Notes: generated from the letters alone by a model not told the origin. A stretch of 64,000 bases of DNA from Chryseobacterium sp. MA9 (GCF_024399315.1 NZ_CP075170.1:930001-994000); one strand, 5' to 3'. Counted from the stretch's first letter, positions 26,078 through 35,922 are shown. A program made the numbers and translations.

Positions 26078-27386
26078 CGAAGCTGTATACAATGTAATAG
26101 GCATAGGTATAGGCCCTTTTAATCTGGGACTTGCCGCATTATCCAATCCGATTTCGGAACTGAAAACCCTTTTTCTAGATCAGAGAGATGGTTTCGACTG
26201 GCATCCGGGACTGATGATTGATCATGTAACCCTGCAGACCCCATTTTTATGCGACTGCGTTTCCATGGCTGATCCTACGAATCCTTTAAGTCTTTTGAAT
26301 TATCTGAAAGAAACCGGAAGGCTTTACAAATTCTTTATCCGTGAAAGCTTTTTCATTCCGAGAAAAGAATACAACCGCTACTGCCAATGGGTAATTGAAC
26401 AGCTTCCGCAATGCCGTTTTTCTACTCAGGTGGTTGATATTACTTATGAAGGTGGTTTATATCATGTAACTACCATTCATACCAAAACCAAAGAAACTAC
26501 GGTTTTCAGAACGGAAAGACTGATTTTAGGAACAGGAACACAGCCTCATATTCCTTCTTTTATTCCGAAGGATGATTCACGTGTTATTCATACAAGTTCT
26601 TATTTATACAGAAAAGAAGAGCTTTTGACTCAAGGTAAAAAAATAGCGATTATCGGTTCTGGGCAGAGTTCAGCAGAGGTATTTTATGACCTTCTTCAAA
26701 ACAGGAATGAAGGAACACAACTGGGATGGTATTCCCGTCCGGACAGATTTTTCCCTATGGAATATTCCAAACTGACACTGGAACTTACTTCACCTGACTA
26801 TGTAGAATATTTCTACAACAGAAGCGAATCTGCAAGAAAAACAATTTTAAGCAAACAGCAAGCTCAGTTTAAAGGAATCAATTACGATCTGATCAATGAT
26901 ATCTATGATTTTATTTATGATCTGAATATTGACAACGCTGACCCTAATCTTAAAATTATTCCTAACAGTCAGTTGAATAAAGTAGACAACAGCAACCCGG
27001 ACTTCATCAATCTTGAATTTACACAACTGGAACAGGAAGTACCTTATGATCAGGAAGCAGATTATCTGATTCTGGGAACAGGATACCGCTATCACGAGCC
27101 TGCATTCTTAAAGAATATTCAGTCAAGAATAAAAAGAAATTCCAGTGGATTGTTTGATATCAACAGAAATTATTCAATAGACCACAACGGAGGAGAAATC
27201 TATGTGCTTCATGCTGAAGTTCATACCCACAGCTATATTTCTACGGATCTGGGAATGGCTGCGTACCGTAATTCCTACATCATCAATGATATTTTGGGAA
27301 GAGAGCATTATAAAATTGAAAAGAAAATTGCTTTCCAGGATTTTGATGTAGAAAAATATGCTGATTTACCAACTGCCAAAATTTAA
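26070..27386 (+). CDS. L-lysine/diamine N-monooxygenase, IucD/PvdA/AlcA family
   Basis: 438 residues. The FAD motif GIGIGPFN is at 11-18, the NADPH motif GSGQSSAE begins at 196, and the late ILGTGYRYHEP is the family ATGY-type block. Segments such as WHPGLMIDHVTLQTPFL bind substrate in relatives. It makes the N-hydroxylated amine needed for a hydroxamate. The position after a diamine-forming decarboxylase favours (hydroxy)cadaverine rather than lysine as substrate. Eight-base overlap with the synthetase-acyltransferase. Confidence 0.93.
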   Translation: MTNEAVYNVIGIGIGPFNLGLAALSNPISELKTLFLDQRDGFDWHPGLMIDHVTLQTPFLCDCVSMADPTNPLSLLNYLKETGRLYKFFIRESFFIPRKEYNRYCQWVIEQLPQCRFSTQVVDITYEGGLYHVTTIHTKTKETTVFRTERLILGTGTQPHIPSFIPKDDSRVIHTSSYLYRKEELLTQGKKIAIIGSGQSSAEVFYDLLQNRNEGTQLGWYSRPDRFFPMEYSKLTLELTSPDYVEYFYNRSESARKTILSKQQAQFKGINYDLINDIYDFIYDLNIDNADPNLKIIPNSQLNKVDNSNPDFINLEFTQLEQEVPYDQEADYLILGTGYRYHEPAFLKNIQSRIKRNSSGLFDINRNYSIDHNGGEIYVLHAEVHTHSYISTDLGMAAYRNSYIINDILGREHYKIEKKIAFQDFDVEKYADLPTAKI

Positions 27387-27393
27387 TCATACA

Positions 27394-29205
27394 ATGAACA
27401 CCAACTTAAAAAATACAGTAAGCCAGGAAAACTGGAATCAGGCCAATAGAAACCTAATGGCCAAAACCATCGCAGAACTGATGCATGAAGAGCTTCTAAA
27501 ACCTGTAGTAACCTTTGAAAATAAAGACGGATATACTGTTTTTACCCTTGAAACAGGAGTTGAAAATATTACCTACAGCTTCCGTGGTCAGGAAAGAATG
27601 ATGGATTATTGGCATATTGATAAAGACAGTATTACAAAAACAGAAAACGGTGAAGCACTATCTTTTGTAGATGTAGCTGCTTTTTTCCTTGAAATGCAGT
27701 CTGTATTCGATTTAGATCCATATACCATTGCAAGATACACGGAAGAGCTACTGCATACGCTGTATTGTGATGCTTTAATCTTATCAAAAGGGGTGATGTC
27801 TTCAAAAGAGCTTGCTGATGCAGATTATCAGACGGTAGAGCACAATATGACAGGACACCCGTGGGTAATTGTGAACAAAAGCCGATTAGGTTTTTCTCCA
27901 CGTGATCTGAAAACATTTGCTCCTGAAGCCGATGAAAATTTAAAAGTAATCTGGCTGGCTTCTCATAAAAGCAGATCGTCATTCCAGGCTTTGGAACATA
28001 TTGACCGAGAGCAGTTTTATCGTTCCGAAATAGGGGATTTATTGTACAATGATTTTCAGCAGCAGCTATTGAGTCAAGGAAAAATTGTTGAAGATTATCA
28101 TTTTATTCCTGTACATCCATGGCAGTGGGAGCACAAGCTTCAGATTCATTTTGCCGGAGATATTGCTTCCGGACTTTTAATCCAATTAGGAGAGGGTAGC
28201 GATACTTACAGCCCACAGCAGAGCATCCGTACTTTATTCAATGTAGATCATCCTAAAAAGAGATATCTGAAAACAGCAGTTTCTATTCTGAGTACAGGAA
28301 ATATCAGAGGATTATCACCTAAACAGATGAAAATTGCTCCAGCCATTACAGATTGGGTAAAAGGATTGATAAAAGACGATGCTTACCTTGAGAACAAAGA
28401 AACTATTTTCTTAGGAGAAGAGGCTGCAATTACCTATCTGCATCCACAATATGGAGCTATTGCCAGTGTACCCTATCAATATAATGAATTCCTTGGGGCA
28501 TTATGGAGAGAAAGTGCTGAAAACTACCTGAAAGAAGATGAGCAAATGGTAACCATGGCCTCTTTACTTTATGTAGATGAGAGTGGAGTTCCGTTGGTAC
28601 AGGCATTTGCAGAAAAAGCGGATGTGAGCATCAAAGAATGGATTGAAAGCTATCTTGATGCCTATCTTACTCCATTATTACACATTTATTACACGCATTC
28701 ACTATGTGTAACACCACATGGAGAAAACATTATGGTTGTTCTGAAAAACGGCATTCCACAGAGAATTGTAATTAAAGATTTTGTGGATGATATCGTTTTA
28801 ACAACTGAAGCAAGAGAAAAACTTCCTGCACACCTTGCAGATGGTTTGATTCAGTCTTCCAATAAAGAAAATATCCCGTTGTTTATTTTGCTTGGAGTTT
28901 TTGATGCTTTCTTCAGGTATCTATCAAATGCTCTGCATACCTATTCCAACTTTAATGAAGAAACATTCTGGGAACTGGTTCACAACTGTGTAGAAAATTA
29001 TAAAGTTGAGAATACCCACCTTCAGGAACGATACGAAAAGTACGACCTGTATGTGCCTGCATTCAAAAGATTCTATATCAACAGTCTGCGTCTGAAAAAT
29101 AACGGTTACAGTGAAAACAAGGCGTTTGCCATACCGAGAAAAGACGGAGCACTGCCTAATCCGCTGTATCAGATTGCCAATAAAAATTCAGTAGCAGCAG
29201 TATGA
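27394..29205 (+). CDS. NIS siderophore synthetase, IucA/IucC family
   Basis: 603 residues from the ATG at 27394, which lies seven bases after the preceding stop; a longer frame from 27358 overlaps the monooxygenase and is less likely. Motifs GHPWVIVNKSRLGF (from 154), VHPWQWEHKL, PQQSIRTLFN, KTAVSILSTGNIRG and CVTPHGENIMVVL are standard. It would couple the second amine arm to the citrate intermediate made by the first synthetase. Two synthetases in one operon is the normal count for a two-armed citrate siderophore. It overlaps the MATE gene by four bases. Confidence 0.93.
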   Translation: MNTNLKNTVSQENWNQANRNLMAKTIAELMHEELLKPVVTFENKDGYTVFTLETGVENITYSFRGQERMMDYWHIDKDSITKTENGEALSFVDVAAFFLEMQSVFDLDPYTIARYTEELLHTLYCDALILSKGVMSSKELADADYQTVEHNMTGHPWVIVNKSRLGFSPRDLKTFAPEADENLKVIWLASHKSRSSFQALEHIDREQFYRSEIGDLLYNDFQQQLLSQGKIVEDYHFIPVHPWQWEHKLQIHFAGDIASGLLIQLGEGSDTYSPQQSIRTLFNVDHPKKRYLKTAVSILSTGNIRGLSPKQMKIAPAITDWVKGLIKDDAYLENKETIFLGEEAAITYLHPQYGAIASVPYQYNEFLGALWRESAENYLKEDEQMVTMASLLYVDESGVPLVQAFAEKADVSIKEWIESYLDAYLTPLLHIYYTHSLCVTPHGENIMVVLKNGIPQRIVIKDFVDDIVLTTEAREKLPAHLADGLIQSSNKENIPLFILLGVFDAFFRYLSNALHTYSNFNEETFWELVHNCVENYKVENTHLQERYEKYDLYVPAFKRFYINSLRLKNNGYSENKAFAIPRKDGALPNPLYQIANKNSVAAV

Positions 29206-30605
29206 GGAAATTCCTGCATATACTAAAAGAAGGAGCGGTTTTTACGTATGGAGCCATAGCTGGAAAGAAAGTTGAACTGACTTCCGGAAGTATCAACCGT
29301 TCCATCTTTAGTCTTGCCATTCCTATGGTGATGGAACTTGTCATGGAATCTGTTTTTGTGAGCGTTAATCTATTGATTATCGCAAAATTAGGCGACAAGG
29401 TTCTTGGTCTTGTGGGAATTACAGATAACTACATCAACTTTGCTTATGCCATTGCAGTAGGTTTGGGGATTGCAGCAGCAACCCTTACCGCCAGAAGAGC
29501 TGGTGAAAAAGATAAAGAAGGAATGGGCAGAACAGCTCAATACATCATCTTGTTAGCCTTATTTTTTGCAGTGCTTATTAGTGGGATTTCCTGCTTTTTT
29601 GCATCAGAAATTGTTGATTTTCTGGGAATCAATGCCAATACAGTAACTGAGGGAGTTTCTTTCTCACGACTGGTCTTCCTGAGTATCGGGCTTGTGATTC
29701 TTCGTTTGTCTGTAAATGGACTTTTCAGAGGGGCTGGTGACGCTGATATTGCTATGAAATCACTTTGGATCTGCCATATTTCCAATATCATTTTTGCAGT
29801 GATCCTTGTTTTCGGATTAGGATTTATTCCTGCTTTTGGATTGATGGGATTGGCTTATGCTACAGTTTTGTCGAGGCTTTTAGGGGTTTTATATCAGGCT
29901 TTCGTATTGATGTCCGGAAAAACCAGCATCAGCATCAGAGTTCCTCTTCAGCTTGATGTACCCTTATTGCAGAAGATTCTGAAAATAGCCTTTGGCGGAT
30001 TGGTTCAGTATATCATTCCAACATCCAGCTGGCTGATTATGGTGAAGATCATCTCCACTTTCGGAACTACAGCACTTGCAGGATATATCATTGCCCAGCG
30101 TATTGCTTCCGTAGCAACGATGCCAGCCTGGGGAATAGGAAATGCAGCCGGAGTTCTTACTGGCCAAAATCTTGGTGCCGGAGAACCTGAACGTGCAGAA
30201 AAAACAGTTTGGAGAGCAGGAACCATCAACATGACTTATCTGGTACTTGTAGCTCTATTCTGGCAGATTGCAGCGGAATACGTGGTGAAATTTTTCACTA
30301 CAGAACCGGAAGTAGCAAGATATGCTGTGCAATACATTCATGTGGTGTCTATGGCTTATTTGCTATTAGGATTCACCATGGTGATCAGCCGTGCTCTGAA
30401 TGCGGCCGGAAACATTCTGCAGGTTACACTGCTGTACCTCGTGATGTTTTATGTGATTCAGCTTCCTCTGGCTTATCTCTTAGGAGTAAGATTTCAGTGG
30501 GAACTGAGAGGAATATTTACCGCTATTGTTTCTTCGGAAATTGTTTTAGCTGTGCTATTCCTAATGATTTTTAAAAATGGAAAATGGAAAACTATAAAAA
30601 TTTAA
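29202..30605 (+). CDS. MATE-family efflux transporter, probable siderophore exporter
   Basis: 467 residues with two repeats of six membrane segments. MATE features are ELTSGSINRSIFSLAIPMV at the start, LSRLVFLSIGLVILRLSVNGLFRGAGD in repeat one and GQNLGAGEPERAEKTVWRAG in repeat two. Its ATG overlaps the synthetase stop (ATGA), so it is coupled to siderophore synthesis. Export of the finished siderophore is the simplest role; many NIS clusters use MFS pumps instead. Confidence 0.92.
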   Translation: MRKFLHILKEGAVFTYGAIAGKKVELTSGSINRSIFSLAIPMVMELVMESVFVSVNLLIIAKLGDKVLGLVGITDNYINFAYAIAVGLGIAAATLTARRAGEKDKEGMGRTAQYIILLALFFAVLISGISCFFASEIVDFLGINANTVTEGVSFSRLVFLSIGLVILRLSVNGLFRGAGDADIAMKSLWICHISNIIFAVILVFGLGFIPAFGLMGLAYATVLSRLLGVLYQAFVLMSGKTSISIRVPLQLDVPLLQKILKIAFGGLVQYIIPTSSWLIMVKIISTFGTTALAGYIIAQRIASVATMPAWGIGNAAGVLTGQNLGAGEPERAEKTVWRAGTINMTYLVLVALFWQIAAEYVVKFFTTEPEVARYAVQYIHVVSMAYLLLGFTMVISRALNAAGNILQVTLLYLVMFYVIQLPLAYLLGVRFQWELRGIFTAIVSSEIVLAVLFLMIFKNGKWKTIKI

Positions 30606-30606
30606 A

Positions 30607-30852
30607 ATGAACACTACAGAAGAATTTTATGAAATTATCGCCTCTGCCATCGCCATAAAAAAAGAATTGGTAGATGAAAAACTAACCTATCAGGAAATCC
30701 CGGAATGGGATTCTATGTCTCATCTTCTTATCGTAGAAGCGCTTGAACAGTTCTATCAGATCAAGTTTGATTTTAACGATATTCTGGAGATGGGAACCGT
30801 CGGAAAGATTCGCGAAAAAATGAAAAAATACGAAGTATTCGTAGAAAACTAA
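30607..30852 (+). CDS. Acyl/peptidyl carrier protein in the siderophore operon
   Basis: 81 residues. The phosphopantetheine site is S36 in WDSMSHL. The surrounding LVDEKLTYQEIPE...FYQIKFDFNDILEMGTVGKIREKM pattern is a normal carrier-protein helix bundle. It starts two bases after the MATE gene and five bases before an AMP ligase, so it is probably loaded by that ligase. NIS pathways usually take acyl groups from CoA, so a dedicated carrier is unusual here. Confidence 0.88.
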   Translation: MNTTEEFYEIIASAIAIKKELVDEKLTYQEIPEWDSMSHLLIVEALEQFYQIKFDFNDILEMGTVGKIREKMKKYEVFVEN

Positions 30853-30856
30853 GCCT

Positions 30857-32245
30857 ATGAAAATTTTAGAAAATGTAATTGCCAACAAGAACTTGGGGTT
30901 TACAGATGCTTCCACCGGTACAACAATACCGGTGGGAACACTGTACCGGTCTTTAGGCTTAAACCCGGTAGAAAAAGGGCTGCTCTTTTTGTACAATGAC
31001 AATCAGCTGTCAAGTATTGAAGTGCTGCTTAATTTTTATGGAACAGCACACACCATTGCGGTACTGGGACAGAAACTGCATGAGGAATTTAAGGAACGTA
31101 TTGAGGCAGAATACCGTCCTAAATACATCTTTGATCCACAAAGAGAAGCCATTGAAGGATACAGTCTCAAAACATTCTCAGACCATATCAGCATCTTTGC
31201 AAAGGATGATTATAAGAGTGAAGTTACCATTCACCCTGATATTAAAATCCTTTTGAGTACTTCAGGCACAACAGGTATACCGAAGCTGGTTAAATTATCT
31301 GATGAAAGCCTTTATCAGAATGCTTTGAGCATCCTTCAGTACATGCCGATTCAGGAAACAGATGTGGTTCCTTTAAATGTTCCGATCAACTTTGTATACG
31401 GATTCTCTATTTTCACTACCAACTGTATGCGTGCCGGAAGAATCGTATGTACAGATAAGGACATTATGCAGAAAGCATTCTGGGACGAAATGGAGGAGTA
31501 CGGATACAGCACTTTAGGCGGAGTTCCTTTCCTTTATGAAAACCTGAACAGAATAGGATTTTTCAGAAAAGATTCGCCAAGTCTGAGGTATTTTACCCAT
31601 ACCGGAGGAGTAATTAATGCGGAGTTGAGAAAAACGATTTTCTCTTATTGTCATGAATTTAAAAAAGAATTCTTTGCACAATACGGACAAACGGAAGCAG
31701 GAGGAAGAATGGCTTACCTTACTACAGAAGGATTGCTGGAAGAAGAAACATCAATCGGAAATGTGGTAGAAAGAGGGAGCTTCAAAATTGATCCTGAAAC
31801 GGATGAATTGCTGTTTTCTCATGTTAGTATTTTCGGAGGCTATGCCAATAAGCTGGAAGATCTTGCTACTTATGAGCAGCCTTCCGTACTGCATACCGGA
31901 GATACCGCCAGAAAAGGTGAAAACGGAATTTATTACATCACCGGAAGAATAAAACGTATCATGAAGCTTTTCGGAATACGTCTTAATCTGGATGAGGTAG
32001 AATTTATTCTTAAAAATGAAATGCAGGGCAATACCTTCGTATGTCTGAATGCCAATGATAAAAAAATCGTTGTGTTGTATGCCAATCCGGATATTGATCC
32101 TCAGATCATCACCGAAACCATTAAAAATAAACTACGCATCAACCCGCAATATGTTCGCACCGAATTTATAGAATCATTCCCATTATCACAAAACGGTAAA
32201 ATAAACTATCCCCTGTTACAAAAATTACAGCATGAAAACATCTAA
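30857..32245 (+). CDS. AMP-dependent acyl ligase (ANL superfamily), probably loading the adjacent carrier protein
   Basis: 462 residues with the ATP loop STSGTTGIPK (134-143), FAQYGQTEAGG, HTGDTARKGENG, the hinge TGRIKRIMKLFG and the C-terminal catalytic K448. It adenylates a carboxylic acid and transfers it to a thiol, most likely the pantetheine of the carrier encoded just upstream. Fumarate or another diacid is suggested by the recalled chryseochelin structure. A fatty acid is the other option, since acylated forms are reported. It overlaps the receptor gene by 14 bases. Confidence 0.9.
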   Translation: MKILENVIANKNLGFTDASTGTTIPVGTLYRSLGLNPVEKGLLFLYNDNQLSSIEVLLNFYGTAHTIAVLGQKLHEEFKERIEAEYRPKYIFDPQREAIEGYSLKTFSDHISIFAKDDYKSEVTIHPDIKILLSTSGTTGIPKLVKLSDESLYQNALSILQYMPIQETDVVPLNVPINFVYGFSIFTTNCMRAGRIVCTDKDIMQKAFWDEMEEYGYSTLGGVPFLYENLNRIGFFRKDSPSLRYFTHTGGVINAELRKTIFSYCHEFKKEFFAQYGQTEAGGRMAYLTTEGLLEEETSIGNVVERGSFKIDPETDELLFSHVSIFGGYANKLEDLATYEQPSVLHTGDTARKGENGIYYITGRIKRIMKLFGIRLNLDEVEFILKNEMQGNTFVCLNANDKKIVVLYANPDIDPQIITETIKNKLRINPQYVRTEFIESFPLSQNGKINYPLLQKLQHENI

Positions 32246-34673
32246 AACCCTTATATTACTTCTTGGTCTTGCTTTATCTTCAAACTCGCTTTCTGCACAA
32301 CAGGGCGACAGAATTCATGGCAAGATCATGCTGACTGAACAGGCACCAGTAAAAAATGCTGTTTTAAGACTTGTCAACACGTCTTATCAGGCAAAAACCA
32401 ATAATTTAGGAGAATATTACTTTGAAAATGTGCCACCTGGAGAATATATGCTTCAGGTGGTTTTAAATGATATCGAACTGATGAGAGAGTCTATCCACAT
32501 TCAGAAAGATGTCCACGAAATCCCTGCGATCTATGCCCCGTTGCACAATAATGTGATTGAGGGAATTACCGTATATGCAGTGAGCAGAAATAAATTTTTG
32601 GACAGAGACAGTACTTCAGTGGCTAAAATGCCTTTGAAAGTTCTTGAAAATCCACAGACTTACACAAGCATCAACCAGCAGATCATGAAGGAACAGCTTA
32701 CTTACGATATTTCAGAGGTATTGAAAAACGTTCCGGGTATGGTAAAAATGCAGGGAAGCCCGGGAAGAGGCTCAGGAGACGGAAGTTTCTACTACAGCCT
32801 TAGAGGATTCCCTACCAAAGTATCTATGGTAGACGGTGTTCCTGCGAACACCAACGGAGAAGTTGATCCTGCCGATCTTGAACGTCTGGAAGTGATCAAA
32901 GGACCGTCAGGAACATTGTACGGAGGTGCCGTAACTTCCTTTGGAGGCTTGATTAATGCGATAACCAAAAAACCTAAGGATTATTTCGGTGGAGAGGCTT
33001 CTTATCTTATGGGAAGCTATAATCTGAACCGTGTAACGGCTGATGTTTACGGTCCGATTACAGAATCCAGAAATATGCTGTTTCGTTTAAATGCCGCTTA
33101 TCAGTATCAGAACGGATTCAGAGATTCTGAATTCAGAAAGTCATTCTTTGTGGCTCCTACTGTAAGCTATCAGGTTAATGACAGGCTGAAGTTCAACTTA
33201 GGAGCTCAAATCTACAATTATGAAGGAACAAACACTCCGATTATTTTCCTTCCAAGAACAAGAGCTTATTTCGCTCACAATCCGGATGAACTTGGCTTCG
33301 ACTGGAAAAGGTCTTACTCCAACAATGATATGACCTTAAAAGCTCCATCTATTAATGTAAAAGCTGAGGCTGTCTACAAAATTGCAGATAAATGGACTTC
33401 ACAGACTTTACTCTCAAGAAACTTTAGAAAAACAGAAGGTCTGTACCAATATCAGTTCATCAGAGGAAATACCAGTGATGCTATGCTGGAACGTAATGTA
33501 CAGTGGCAGAACTCAGAAGCGTCTTCTACCAGTATTCAGCAGAACTTTAATGGACAGTTTAATATCGGGAAAATTAAAAATAAAGTGTTGATCGGACTAG
33601 ATTATCTGAATCAAACGATCAATAATAACCATTCCCCGATTGTAGTCTTTGATAATGTCAACGGACAAAGCTTAGAAGGCTATCCAAATATTTCTAAGGA
33701 TCTTGCCCTTCAAAAAATCCAGGCATTTACCCAGACAGCCATTCAGGCAGGTAAAACACCTTTGGTAAGAAATAATTCTGCATCCAACCTTTATGGAGCT
33801 TATATTTCAAATGTCACTTATATTACTGACCGTTTGATAACGCTTTTAAGCTTACGTATGGATCATTATGAAAGTATAGGACAATTGAATTTGAATGATA
33901 ACAAACGTACCGGTGATTTCAATCAGACCGCATGGTCTCCAAAAGTGGGAATTGTATACCAGATCCTTAAAGATCAGTTATCTGCTTATGGTAACTACAT
34001 GAACGGCTTTAGTTATACAGCACCTGTTGCACAGCAGTTGCCAGACTATAGCGGAGAAATGAAACCTCAGATGGCGAATCAGTGGGAAGTAGGAATTAAA
34101 GGAAATCTTTGGAGAAATAAAATTAATTTCACCGTTGGATACTACGATATTCTTGTAGATAACATCCAGAGAGGAAGTGGCGTAATCCGCGACGGAAAAG
34201 AATACAATATTGTTGTTCAGGATGGAACACAAAGAAGTAAAGGAATTGAGATTGAAACCATCATGAATCCTGTTCAGGGATTAAACATCATGGCCGGATA
34301 TACCTACAACCACAGCAGATATGAAAAAGCAGATCCAGCTGTAGATGGGCGCCGTCCGGAATCTGCAGGTCCTGCAAATGTATTCAATTCTTGGATTAGT
34401 TATATTCTTCCCATTAAAGGACTTCAGGGACTTGGAGTTGGTTTCGGAGTAAACCGTGTTGGAAAACAGATTACCGGAAATAAAACCGTTACCGGACAGT
34501 TTGCATTCCCTGCCTATACTTTAGTAAATGCTTCCATCTCCCTTGAAAAAGAAAGATACAGATTAGGATTTAAAATGAATAATCTGGGTAATGCACAATA
34601 TTTTGCAGGGCAGGGAGTGGTAGTTGCTCAGATGCCTCGTAATTTTGTTGCTGAGGTAAGCTTTAAATTTTAA
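32232..34673 (+). CDS. TonB-dependent siderophore receptor
   Basis: 813 residues. A signal peptide (to about residue 23) is followed by a carboxypeptidase-regulatory-like beta domain (GKIMLTEQAPVKNAVLRL..., about 25-110) typical of Bacteroidota receptors, then the plug (about 130-290 with SYYSLRGFPTK-like and IKGPSGTLYGG blocks) and a 22-strand barrel ending in the terminal phenylalanine FKF. It imports the ferric siderophore across the outer membrane. It overlaps the ligase gene and is followed after two bases by the PepSY gene. Confidence 0.93.
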   Translation: MKTSKTLILLLGLALSSNSLSAQQGDRIHGKIMLTEQAPVKNAVLRLVNTSYQAKTNNLGEYYFENVPPGEYMLQVVLNDIELMRESIHIQKDVHEIPAIYAPLHNNVIEGITVYAVSRNKFLDRDSTSVAKMPLKVLENPQTYTSINQQIMKEQLTYDISEVLKNVPGMVKMQGSPGRGSGDGSFYYSLRGFPTKVSMVDGVPANTNGEVDPADLERLEVIKGPSGTLYGGAVTSFGGLINAITKKPKDYFGGEASYLMGSYNLNRVTADVYGPITESRNMLFRLNAAYQYQNGFRDSEFRKSFFVAPTVSYQVNDRLKFNLGAQIYNYEGTNTPIIFLPRTRAYFAHNPDELGFDWKRSYSNNDMTLKAPSINVKAEAVYKIADKWTSQTLLSRNFRKTEGLYQYQFIRGNTSDAMLERNVQWQNSEASSTSIQQNFNGQFNIGKIKNKVLIGLDYLNQTINNNHSPIVVFDNVNGQSLEGYPNISKDLALQKIQAFTQTAIQAGKTPLVRNNSASNLYGAYISNVTYITDRLITLLSLRMDHYESIGQLNLNDNKRTGDFNQTAWSPKVGIVYQILKDQLSAYGNYMNGFSYTAPVAQQLPDYSGEMKPQMANQWEVGIKGNLWRNKINFTVGYYDILVDNIQRGSGVIRDGKEYNIVVQDGTQRSKGIEIETIMNPVQGLNIMAGYTYNHSRYEKADPAVDGRRPESAGPANVFNSWISYILPIKGLQGLGVGFGVNRVGKQITGNKTVTGQFAFPAYTLVNASISLEKERYRLGFKMNNLGNAQYFAGQGVVVAQMPRNFVAEVSFKF

Positions 34674-34675
34674 GA

Positions 34676-35863
34676 ATGAAGCTGAAGTTTAGAAAAATTG
34701 CCTATCAGTTACATCTATGGCTCGGACTAACGTCCGGGCTTATAGTTGTTATCATGGCCGCTACGGGATGTATCCTGGCTTTTGAAGAAGAATTAAAACA
34801 TATTGTTCACCCCAACAGATATTTCGTTGAAAACATTGGAAGAAAAAAACTTTCCTTGTCCGGACTTACGGAAAAAGCAGAAAAAGTACTTCCGGAAGGT
34901 TTAAAAGTTAAAAGAGTAGTGATGCCTTCTGATCCCTCACGAACCTATGTATTCCGTACCCTGAAAATGAATGATGAAGCATGGACCTATTGGGGAACTT
35001 ATCTTTATTATTACCGGATCTATGTAGATCCTTACACCGGAAAAGTACAGGAAGTAGAAGATGCCAAAAAAGACTTCTTTGAAATTGTACTGGATCTTCA
35101 CCGAAGACTTCTGCTGGGTGAAAAAATCGGAAAAATGATTACCGGTTATTCCACATTGATATTTGCTGTCATCCTTTTGTCGGGGCTTGTGATATGGTAT
35201 CCCCGAAAAATGAGTAAAAGCATGCTAAAAGGAATGTTTTTCATTAAAACATCAGCCAATTGGAAAAGGATTAACTATGATATTCATAATGTGTTGGGAT
35301 TCTACGCTGTGATTCCTTTACTTTTAATCTCTTATTCCGCATTGATATGGAGCTTTGAAGATGTAGATAAATGGGTAAAGAATACACTGAACGGAAATAC
35401 TACCACAGAAAAGAAAGCCAAAAGTACTATCCCTTCCGAAGAATTTTCAAACCGTAAAGATATTCTCAATCTGATTGGAAGTACGATGGAAAAAGGATTG
35501 AAAGATAAAAGATCAGCACTTGTCAATTTCCCAAGATCGGAAGAAGGAACTTATTATGTTGAACTGACTTACGATGGAAGGCAATATAGAAATGAACAGT
35601 TTAATTTTGATCAATATTCAGGAGAAATTTTAAAATCTCAATCGTATAAAAACAAAAATATCGGATATGGAACCGCATTAAGAGAAAGAAATTATGATCT
35701 TCACACCGGAAGTATCCTGGGACTGACGACCAGAATTATTTATTTTCTGGCAGCCATAATCGCGCTATCACTCCCGATTACCGGTTTTATTATTTATTTG
35801 AATAAGAAAAAGAAGAAACCAAAACACAAGAAAAACAAAGTAATTTTTCCTTCTCATCATTAA
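34676..35863 (+). CDS. PepSY-associated transmembrane protein, probable ferric-siderophore reductase
   Basis: 395 residues with four membrane segments (about 12-35, 155-180, 200-225, 355-380) and PepSY periplasmic domains. The first segment motif YQLHLWLGLTSGLIVVIMAATG is the family start, and conserved membrane histidines (LHLWLG, LHRRLLLG, HNVLGF, LHTGSILG) may bind haem. FoxB-like relatives reduce iron from siderophores in the inner membrane. No periplasmic binding protein or ABC permease is encoded here, so reduction at this protein may be how iron leaves the siderophore. It ends the operon at a terminator. Confidence 0.88.
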   Translation: MKLKFRKIAYQLHLWLGLTSGLIVVIMAATGCILAFEEELKHIVHPNRYFVENIGRKKLSLSGLTEKAEKVLPEGLKVKRVVMPSDPSRTYVFRTLKMNDEAWTYWGTYLYYYRIYVDPYTGKVQEVEDAKKDFFEIVLDLHRRLLLGEKIGKMITGYSTLIFAVILLSGLVIWYPRKMSKSMLKGMFFIKTSANWKRINYDIHNVLGFYAVIPLLLISYSALIWSFEDVDKWVKNTLNGNTTTEKKAKSTIPSEEFSNRKDILNLIGSTMEKGLKDKRSALVNFPRSEEGTYYVELTYDGRQYRNEQFNFDQYSGEILKSQSYKNKNIGYGTALRERNYDLHTGSILGLTTRIIYFLAAIIALSLPITGFIIYLNKKKKKPKHKKNKVIFPSHH

Positions 35864-35864
35864 T

Positions 35865-35893
35865 AAAAGCCTCTGTAAAGGGGCTTTTTAAAA
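35865..35893 (+). terminator. Terminator of the siderophore operon
   Basis: AAAAGCCTC pairs with GGGGCTTTT (one G-T pair, six-base loop) directly after the PepSY stop, with T tract. Confidence 0.75.
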
Positions 35894-35922
35894 GATTTCA
35901 AAAGTAAAAATATACAATATCA

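Noticed and set aside
25400..26146. Long open frame (248 codons) on the minus strand inside the synthetase-acyltransferase fusion
   Set aside because: It is antisense to a well-supported GNAT domain and shows no recognisable motif; its length follows from codon bias of the plus-strand gene.
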